Source of the DNA: an uncultured cyanobacterium
GTDB lineage: Bacteria; Cyanobacteriota; Cyanobacteriia; Phormidesmidales; Phormidesmidaceae
DNA: 7,867 nt
Assembly: GCA_938029995.1 (NCBI GenBank)
Contig: CALHGI010000140.1
Coordinates: 1 to 7,867, forward strand
Direction of reading: 5' to 3'
Part shown: piece by piece, positions 1 to 4,572 of the stretch
How positions within the stretch are numbered: position 1 is the first letter of the stretch
Layout: each line of letters opens with the position of its first letter
Position numbers and translations under genes: made by a program
The notes under the pieces: model-generated
The model's input: only the letters and a program-made list of their open reading frames with translations
What the model was told of the DNA's origin: nothing
Database searches by the model: none

Positions 1-266
1 CGATGGATTTCGGTGATGACCCGATTGGTGCGCCGCAGGATAACTTCCTGTAGGGGCATCTGCTTAGCGGGTGCGGCGATCACCCTGGCCATGGCGGTGC
101 CGAATAACCAGGCCAAGGGTAAACCCGCTAGCAACAACCCCGTCCCCAAAAGAAGATTGGCTCCATGACGGGCCCAAGGATGGCGGGCCGGAGGGGCGAC
201 GGGGGAAATCGTTGGGGATAGTTCGGGGCTAGGGTAAGGGGGGTGTGAGTTGGGGGTGTTGATCAT
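1..266 (-). CDS. Partial hypothetical single-pass membrane protein (N-terminal 88 residues)
   Basis: An open frame runs on the minus strand from an ATG at 264-266 to the window edge without a stop, giving 88 residues plus two bases. The first 30 or so residues are rich in proline and serine and look disordered. They are followed by a basic RHPWARH stretch and one clear hydrophobic segment at about residues 36-62 (ANLLLGTGLLLAGLPLAWLF and on), then a polar part ending VILRRTNRVITEIH. I do not recognise a family. The frame has a TGA four codons before the ATG, so this is the first possible ATG start; no convincing Shine-Dalgarno sequence precedes it. It starts 12 bases after the stop of the DUF4335 gene, which suggests the same transcript. 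The hydrophobic segment, the codon pattern and the tight spacing make it likely to be real, but function cannot be judged from this fragment. Confidence 0.6.
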   Translation of the reverse strand, partial: MINTPNSHPPYPSPELSPTISPVAPPARHPWARHGANLLLGTGLLLAGLPLAWLFGTAMARVIAAPAKQMPLQEVILRRTNRVITEIH

Positions 267-278
267 GGGACCAATTCA

Positions 279-1871
279 TTAGGGCCATCCATCCCAAGGA
301 TTGACCTCTACGACACTGGCGTCGCTGATGACGACCAGAAAATCGAGTTGGGGTTTCTCGGTGGGGGCTGCTGTCACTAGGCTGGGGAGCTTGAATTCGT
401 CTGCGTATTGTTCAGCGGGTGCATTATCGGCTTCATAGCCGGTGATGTTACCGTCGTCGTCTAGGCGAACCCGATAACGCAGTTCTGGCCCAGTCCAGTC
501 AGTGGATCGAGTATCAACAATGGTACGTCGCAGTTCCTCGTTCAAGTCGTAGATGCGATCGAGATCTTGAATGGAGGTGGCGACAAACGGATCTAGATCT
601 TCTGGGGCAATGGCTACTGGTGATGCACTGTCTGCAGCGTCGCCAGTAGGTTCGTCGCTAGGTAAGGTGCTAGTGGCCTCGCTAGTGGCCTCTTCTGGGG
701 TGTCGTCACTGGCGTCTCCGTTGGTTAACTCCTGGTCTGCGTCAGAACTGGAGGGGTCCGTTTCGGTTTCAGGGGTGACCACGTCGGGGGTGACTACATC
801 GGGGGCGACCACGTCAGGGGCGACCAACTGATCGGACAGGACATTAACCGTACCGTCGGGGTCAAAGGTGACATCAAACTGGGCGACGGATTCTGCGATC
901 GCATCCCCCGTTGGAATATAGGTGAGGCCAGGCAGGGGAGTGCTGTCTATGGCCTCCAGGGAGGCGGTATCTAAGGGGTCGTAAGCGACAATATCCCCGT
1001 TTTGGGTAACCGAAACCTGATAGTTGAGGGACTGGTCAAAGGTGGCATCCTCGGACAACTCGCCGCTGATTTGCTGCTGCAGTTGCTGCTGCAATGCCGC
1101 CAGCTGAGCGCCATCGGTAATGGGGCTAACCGTTGCAGCATCGTCCGGAGCCTGGGCGTCGGGGGTAGTGGCATCCGCCGTGGCGGGTTCATTGGGGGAA
1201 GCGTCATCCACCGCATCGGGCGGAGCGTCATCCGTCGCGTCGGGCAAGGTCTCCTCCAGGGCGGCAGGATTTTGGGCATCCAACCCTTCTGGTTCAGCCA
1301 GTTCAGGTACTGGCAAGAAGAATAGCCCCAGGGCCGCCACCGCCAGGGTGCCAAACCCTAACAGGGGAGGGGTCACCCGTTGGGCCAGGGGTTCTGCCGC
1401 CCTAACATACCTGCGGGGAAGGGGGGCCAGTTTAACCGAGAAGTCAGGCAGAGTTTGATTGTCAGCATAGAACTGATCGATGGCCTCAGCCATGTCAAAC
1501 AGCTGTACCGTCGACAGTTGGAGAGTTTTGCCCTCGGAATTCGCTAGCGATTCACGGGCGATGTCATCGAGGATTTCAGGCTTAAGGATCAGGCGATGAT
1601 ATTGTCCTGCCTCCGGTTCCACCGCCACCAGGGATGCCTGGGAAGCCATGTGTTCGGGATGCTCAAAACCGCTGAGTAAACGCTGGCAATAGGCGCTCAC
1701 CGCTACAATTAGGGCTTTGAAGAACTCCGAGCCGCCCTGGAGAGAGGTCTCCACTCCGACGATCTTAAATTCAGCATTGGCCAAAATGGACAGCACATTG
1801 GACGCGTCCGTGCTCAGGCCCTCTAAGATTAAGCTGCAATTGGGCAGCACATACTGTCGTTGAATGGTCAT
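279..1871 (-). CDS. DUF4335 domain-containing protein, single membrane span with long acidic tail
   Basis: This 530-residue protein begins MTIQRQYVLPNCSLILEGLS, which I recognise as the start of the cyanobacterial DUF4335 family. The conserved part covers about residues 1-150 and includes LQLSTVQLFDMAEAIDQFYA near 117-136. A basic stretch (R153, R154, R157, R165) is followed by one hydrophobic span at about 168-188 and then acidic sequence, so the positive-inside rule puts the N-terminal domain in the cytoplasm and the tail outside. The tail holds a low-complexity Asp/Ala/Pro/Thr linker (190-250), a folded-looking module (about 256-345), a second linker with APDVV pentapeptide repeats (about 350-420), and a related module (about 438-527). 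The start is supported by a strong Shine-Dalgarno GGGGAGGT and by an ATGA overlap with the DUF3038 gene, suggesting translational coupling. Molecular function is unknown. The family call is from memory of its conserved N terminus; the topology and the two modules are my inference. Confidence 0.88.
   Translation of the reverse strand: MTIQRQYVLPNCSLILEGLSTDASNVLSILANAEFKIVGVETSLQGGSEFFKALIVAVSAYCQRLLSGFEHPEHMASQASLVAVEPEAGQYHRLILKPEILDDIARESLANSEGKTLQLSTVQLFDMAEAIDQFYADNQTLPDFSVKLAPLPRRYVRAAEPLAQRVTPPLLGFGTLAVAALGLFFLPVPELAEPEGLDAQNPAALEETLPDATDDAPPDAVDDASPNEPATADATTPDAQAPDDAATVSPITDGAQLAALQQQLQQQISGELSEDATFDQSLNYQVSVTQNGDIVAYDPLDTASLEAIDSTPLPGLTYIPTGDAIAESVAQFDVTFDPDGTVNVLSDQLVAPDVVAPDVVTPDVVTPETETDPSSSDADQELTNGDASDDTPEEATSEATSTLPSDEPTGDAADSASPVAIAPEDLDPFVATSIQDLDRIYDLNEELRRTIVDTRSTDWTGPELRYRVRLDDDGNITGYEADNAPAEQYADEFKLPSLVTAAPTEKPQLDFLVVISDASVVEVNPWDGWP
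772..831 (-). repeat. Four 15-bp tandem repeats encoding a pentapeptide array
   Basis: Four consecutive 15-base units start at 772, 787, 802 and 817 on the plus strand, each beginning GGGG followed by TGACC, TGACT or CGACC. The last unit is degenerate. On the coding (minus) strand they give (A/T)PDVV repeats at about residues 350-368 of the DUF4335 protein. Because the unit is a multiple of three, gain or loss of units would keep the frame. This lies in the flexible linker between the two tail modules. Confidence 0.85.
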
Positions 1872-2476
1872 GATACCTCCCCATCAAAGAGGCTGGTCCA
1901 CAGCCGTTCTTCACCACGGGTGCCCGTGCATAGCAATAGCTGCGTCAACAAAGACAGGGCCAGCTCGTCTAATTTTTCATCGGTGCTGTAGGTGAGCACC
2001 ATGGCCCGTTTAGGATTCATCCGCGCCCGGAAGTGGGAGCGAAATCGCTTCAGGTATTTGGCCAAACGAAAATGATGATCGAGGGAAAGCTGCTGATCCT
2101 GTAGTTGCTGATAGCCCAAAAACAGCTGACGAATCAGCACCGTTAACTTGCGACAGAGATAACACACCACCAACACCAGGGCCTTGGACTCTTCCAGGGT
2201 GAGGGGCTGTCGCTGGTTAAATTTCCGCAGGGGATTCGTGCTACGCAATCGCCATAGGTGGACCCGGCTTTTGAGGATATTTTGTAGACCCAAATCTCTG
2301 ATGGCCGCCAGCATAAGCTGAGATGCATTTAGATCGAGCGCCTCAACGGCGAGCATAATAAAGTCCAGCTGCGTTTTAGCCCGTCGAGGGCATTCATCGC
2401 TTTGGATGCCATAGTTAGGCAGTTTTTCCAATATTGGCGGTCTAACAGGTTTCTCGGGTGGGCTTTTAACGGTCAT
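1868..2476 (-). CDS. DUF3038 domain-containing protein
   Basis: A 202-residue protein that I recognise as the cyanobacterial DUF3038 family from its central part (LDFIMLAVEALDLNASQLML, about 37-56), the VHLWRLRSTNPLRKF motif (72-86) and the C-terminal CTGTRGEERLWTSLFDGEVS (183-202). It looks soluble: a proline-rich disordered first 25 residues, then predicted helices, with no signal peptide or clear membrane span, although 98-120 is fairly hydrophobic. The ATG at 2476 is the only option in frame, because TAG lies two codons upstream (2480-2482). No strong Shine-Dalgarno sequence is visible. It is the first gene of the minus-strand run, overlapping the DUF4335 start by four bases. I believe the two families are commonly adjacent in cyanobacteria, which would suggest they act together, but the activity is unknown. 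Confidence 0.88.
   Translation of the reverse strand: MTVKSPPEKPVRPPILEKLPNYGIQSDECPRRAKTQLDFIMLAVEALDLNASQLMLAAIRDLGLQNILKSRVHLWRLRSTNPLRKFNQRQPLTLEESKALVLVVCYLCRKLTVLIRQLFLGYQQLQDQQLSLDHHFRLAKYLKRFRSHFRARMNPKRAMVLTYSTDEKLDELALSLLTQLLLCTGTRGEERLWTSLFDGEVS
1875..1882 (-). promoter_or_regulatory. Shine-Dalgarno site of the DUF4335 gene
   Basis: On the minus strand GGGGAGGT lies just before the ATG at 1871, four bases from the GGAGG core to the start. It sits inside the end of the upstream DUF3038 coding sequence. It decides the DUF4335 start and, with the ATGA stop/start overlap, supports coupled translation. Confidence 0.7.
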
Positions 2477-2554
2477 TACCTATAAGGATCTTGACGAATT
2501 GAGTCGCGATATTGAGTGAAACGAGAGGTTTATGGGCCTATTGTGGTTCAGCCA

Positions 2555-2611
2555 GCTCTTATCAAAACATAAACTAGATCAAAGTTGAAACCCTGAGTTT
2601 CTTCTAAGAGC
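2555..2611. repeat. Inverted repeat GCTCTTA / TAAGAGC enclosing a small hairpin
   Basis: A perfect 7-base inverted repeat, GCTCTTA at 2555-2561 and TAAGAGC at 2605-2611, encloses a second perfect 5-base repeat, GAAAC (2587-2591) and GTTTC (2597-2601), with a 5-base loop. It lies 80-135 bases before the DUF3038 start and could fold in either strand's transcript. No T-tract follows on either side. The role is unknown. Confidence 0.4.
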
Positions 2612-2648
2612 AAGTTAAGTTATTGGATGTGGACCTAGGTTAAGCCAC

Positions 2649-2698
2649 CATAGGAGAGCTGTATCTAATTATCAATACTTATTCATACCTCCTATGAA
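2649..2698. repeat. Overlapping alternative inverted repeats
   Basis: CATAGGAG (2649-2656) pairs perfectly with CTCCTATG (2689-2696), and GTAT (2661-2664) extends the stem with ATAC (2685-2688), leaving a 4-base bulge and a 20-base AT-rich loop. The right arm also belongs to a second perfect repeat, TTCATA-N5-TATGAA (2682-2698). The two structures cannot form together. The short one is the size of a regulator operator; the pair could also be alternative RNA folds in a long rmuC leader. Confidence 0.45.
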
Positions 2699-2729
2699 GG
2701 TACCCGGTAGCCGTAGGGGAATGAACGTG

Positions 2730-2773
2730 ATCTCCTAAAACCCTTAAGCTTTAGGGCTAGGTGTCGGGGAGAT
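2730..2773. repeat. Nested inverted repeat in the rmuC upstream region
   Basis: ATCTCC (2730-2735) is complementary to GGAGAT (2768-2773). Between them CCCTTAAGCTTTAGGG (2741-2756) is a 16-base palindrome with one mismatched pair, flanked by CCTA (2734-2737) and TAGG (2758-2761) as further complementary arms. No T-run follows, so it does not look like an intrinsic terminator. It could be an operator or a leader stem-loop. Confidence 0.4.
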
Positions 2774-2801
2774 TGTCGGTCCGGTTTTAGGTTTGCTCGG
2801 T

Positions 2802-2830
2802 TTTACGACGGATGGTCCGGGTGCTACCCT
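2802..2830 (+). promoter_or_regulatory. rmuC: Possible rmuC promoter (weak)
   Basis: TTTACG at 2802-2807 (four of six to TTGACA) and TACCCT at 2825-2830 (three of six to TATAAT) are separated by the ideal 17 bases. If real, transcription would begin near 2837, just before the LexA-like palindrome. The -10 match is poor, so this is only the best candidate found by eye; the AT-rich segment around 2661-2687 is an alternative location. Confidence 0.2.
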
Positions 2831-2840
2831 ATGGTGCAAT

Positions 2841-2854
2841 AGTAATTATGTACT
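2841..2854 (+). promoter_or_regulatory. LexA-box-like palindrome upstream of rmuC
   Basis: AGTAATTATGTACT has perfect AGTA/TACT arms around six bases and ends six bases before the rmuC ATG. Compared with the cyanobacterial LexA consensus as I remember it (RGTACNNNDGTWCB), 13 of 14 positions fit; the only departure is A instead of C at position 5. Its place fits a repressor site over the start of transcription. A one-mismatch match somewhere in this gap has, by my rough estimate, a chance of order one in six, so it is suggestive only. Confidence 0.35.
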
Positions 2855-2860
2855 TAGCCT

Positions 2861-4387
2861 ATGGAGTGGCCGGTATTTTTTCTGGCGGGGGCAGGGGCTG
2901 GCTTTGCGGCCAGTTGGTTTGGCTGGCAGTCGCGCTATCAGACCATACGGGAACGCGCTAAAAATGATTTGGTGGCGGAACGGGCCACCATGGTCGAGCA
3001 GTTACACAGTAAGGATGGACAGCTGAGGGATCTGCGTCAGCAGATGGACGGTTTGCAAACCGATCTAGAGCGGCAGCGCCAGGCCAGTGCGATCGCAACC
3101 GCCCAGCAGGCCGCCGCTGAAACCAAAGCTGCCCGGACAGAACAGCTGCAAACCCAGATGCAGCAGTTGCAAACAGACAATAGCCAGCTCCTGACCCAGC
3201 TGACCCAATCCCGCACCCAGCTGCAGGAACAACAGCAGGCCACCGACGAAAAACTGTCCCTGCTACACCAGGCCCGAGAACGGATGGCAGATGCCTTTAA
3301 GGTGCTGTCGGCCCAAGCCTTGCAAACCAATAACGAAGCCTTTTTAAACTTAGCCCAAACTAAGCTGGGGCAGTTTCACACCCAGTCCAGCAGTGAGCTA
3401 CAGCAACGGCAACAGGCCATTGATGGATTAGTCCAGCCGTTGCAATCCTCCTTAACCAAGGTGGAAACCTATTTACAAGATTTGGAACGCCACCGGCTGT
3501 CGGCCTACAGCCAGCTGACGGAGCAGATCACCCACCTGGCGACGGGGCAGCTCCAATTACAAACGGAAACCGCCAATTTGACCAAGGCCCTGCGGGCACC
3601 CAACGTGCGTGGCCGCTGGGGAGAAATTCAACTGAAGCGGGTGGTGGAAATTGCAGGCATGGTGGAGCACTGCGACTTTAGCCAACAGGTCGTGACAGAC
3701 AACGGGTCCCTGCGGCCGGACATGGTGGTGCAGCTGCCCCAACAGCGACGAATTGTGGTGGATGCCAAGGCCCCCCTGTCGGCCTATTTGGCAGCCCTAG
3801 ACATAACGGATGAGTCCCAACGCCTGGGGAAACTAAAGGAGCACGCCCAACAGGTGCGGCGTCATATCCAACAATTGAGCCAGAAGGCCTATTGGGATCA
3901 GTTTCAGCCCAGTCCTGAGTTTGTGGTGTTGTTTTTGCCAGGGGAGATTTTCTTTAGTGCCGCCCTAGAGCAGGACCCTAGCCTGATTGAAACCGGCATT
4001 GCCCAGCGGGTCATTTTAGCCACCCCCACCACGTTGATTGCCCTGCTAAAGGCGGTGGCCTACGGCTGGCAACAGGACGCTGTGACGGAAAATGCCCAGC
4101 AGATTAGCCAACTGGGGCGAGAACTCTATGAACGCATGCGGGTCTTTACCGGCCATTTGCAAAAGATGCGGCGGGGGTTGGACACCACCGTCGATACCTT
4201 TAATAAGGCGGTGGGGTCCTTAGAAAGTCGGGTTTTGGTCAGTGCCCGCAAGTTCAAAACCCTGGGGGCAGGCACGGGGGATGAATTAGACACCATTGAG
4301 CCCATTGATCGGGTGCCTCGATCGGTACAGCCAGCCGATGACCCCGAAGACCGGTCAAAGGATCACCAGGGTCCCACGAAGGGATAA
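2861..4387 (+). CDS. rmuC: RmuC family DNA recombination protein, membrane-anchored
   Basis: A 508-residue protein with the full RmuC layout. Residues 4-22 form an N-terminal membrane anchor (VFFLAGAGAGFAASWFGW). About 30-235 is a long, very glutamine-rich coiled coil. The RmuC domain spans about 240-465, with VRGRWGEIQLKRVVEIAGM (249-267), a candidate PD-(D/E)xK-like nuclease core of RPD (285-287) and VVDAK (299-303), and the hallmark LFLPGEIFFSAALEQDPSLI (357-376) followed by ATPTTLIALLKAVAYGW. The C-terminal 40 residues are acidic and probably disordered. RmuC proteins are linked to limiting DNA rearrangement at inverted repeats, presumably as nucleases; the biochemical activity here is inferred. 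The ATG at 2861 is the first start after an in-frame TAG at 2855-2857, and the anchor begins immediately, which supports it. No Shine-Dalgarno sequence is visible. It is probably transcribed alone, with a strong hairpin after its stop. Confidence 0.93.
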   Translation: MEWPVFFLAGAGAGFAASWFGWQSRYQTIRERAKNDLVAERATMVEQLHSKDGQLRDLRQQMDGLQTDLERQRQASAIATAQQAAAETKAARTEQLQTQMQQLQTDNSQLLTQLTQSRTQLQEQQQATDEKLSLLHQARERMADAFKVLSAQALQTNNEAFLNLAQTKLGQFHTQSSSELQQRQQAIDGLVQPLQSSLTKVETYLQDLERHRLSAYSQLTEQITHLATGQLQLQTETANLTKALRAPNVRGRWGEIQLKRVVEIAGMVEHCDFSQQVVTDNGSLRPDMVVQLPQQRRIVVDAKAPLSAYLAALDITDESQRLGKLKEHAQQVRRHIQQLSQKAYWDQFQPSPEFVVLFLPGEIFFSAALEQDPSLIETGIAQRVILATPTTLIALLKAVAYGWQQDAVTENAQQISQLGRELYERMRVFTGHLQKMRRGLDTTVDTFNKAVGSLESRVLVSARKFKTLGAGTGDELDTIEPIDRVPRSVQPADDPEDRSKDHQGPTKG

Positions 4388-4395
4388 TCGGGTTA

Positions 4396-4416
4396 CCCCC
4401 GGCCCTGGGCTGGGGG
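4396..4416 (+). terminator. GC-rich hairpin after rmuC, probable terminator without U-tract
   Basis: CCCCCGGCC (4396-4404) pairs with GGCTGGGGG (4408-4416) through nine base pairs, one a G-U wobble, with a three-base loop. It begins nine bases after the rmuC stop. TAATC (4385-4389) and GATTA (4416-4420) could extend it through an internal loop. There is no run of T after the stem, so it is not a classic intrinsic terminator, though such U-poor ends are usual in cyanobacteria. Confidence 0.45.
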
Positions 4417-4490
4417 ATTAGGGAAAAGCCTAGGGTGTGGGGTGATTTGGTCGTCGATGGTGGGCAGGTTTTGGGCGGAGTTCCAGTCAG

Positions 4491-4560
4491 TTTCCAATGG
4501 GTTTTAACGACTATATTTTTCCGTCATGACCATTAATTAATAGTATAGATAGGGCATGAC
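4491..4560 (+). promoter_or_regulatory. Putative promoter/operator region of the fusion transporter gene
   Basis: This AT-rich stretch stands out from its GC-rich surroundings. TATATT (4512-4517) fits five of six -10 bases, with TTTCCA (4491-4496) 15 bases upstream as a poor -35; TATAGA (4544-4549) is another -10 candidate. Two perfect palindromes lie between them, GTCATGAC (4523-4530) and ATTAATTAAT (4532-4541). CATGAC recurs at 4525 and 4555, exactly 30 bases apart. These suggest protein binding but match no regulator I can name. Confidence 0.35.
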
Positions 4561-4572
4561 ACACCGGAATTG

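Larger units (their letters stand above)
2477..2860. other. Divergent intergenic region, structured, no convincing gene
   Basis: These 384 bases separate the minus-strand DUF3038 operon from rmuC on the plus strand and must hold both promoters. I find no credible gene: only plus-strand mini-frames of 18 codons (2532-2588) and 14 codons (2694-2738). What stands out is a series of inverted repeats (2555-2611, 2649-2698, 2730-2773), two copies of CGGTTTTA exactly 16 bases apart (2782 and 2798), two copies of GGTCCGG 36 bases apart (2778 and 2814), and a LexA-like palindrome at 2841-2854. No good sigma-70 type promoter could be picked for the minus operon. Confidence 0.6.

Noticed and set aside
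571..1458. Plus-strand open frames opposite the DUF4335 gene (571-831, 1002-1325, 1120-1458)
   Set aside because: They mirror the repetitive GC-rich linker-coding DNA, have low-complexity Ser/Val/Gly/Ala products with no family resemblance, and overlap a recognised gene.
2532..2588. 18-codon plus-strand frame MGLLWFSQLLSKHKLDQS with a GAGAGG just upstream
   Set aside because: A purine-rich ribosome-site-like word is present, but the frame is very short, matches nothing known and could arise by chance.
2699..2711. GGTACCCGGTAGC as a second LexA-like site
   Set aside because: The spacing between half-sites is one base short of the consensus and the right half does not match.
2694..2738. 14-codon frame MKVPGSRRGMNVIS in the rmuC leader, considered as a leader peptide
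   Set aside because: No Shine-Dalgarno site, no run of a regulatory amino acid, and no evidence that the region is transcribed.
2842..2853. GTA...TAC as an NtcA nitrogen-control site
   Set aside because: The spacing is six bases, whereas NtcA sites need GTA-N8-TAC.
2793..3026. 77-codon plus-strand frame from a TTG overlapping the rmuC start
   Set aside because: It runs out of frame through the first 165 bases of rmuC, and the rmuC frame there encodes the expected membrane anchor and coiled coil.
4570..4572. TTG as the start of the fusion gene
   Set aside because: An ATG follows at once at 4573; TTG starts are rarer and add only one residue.
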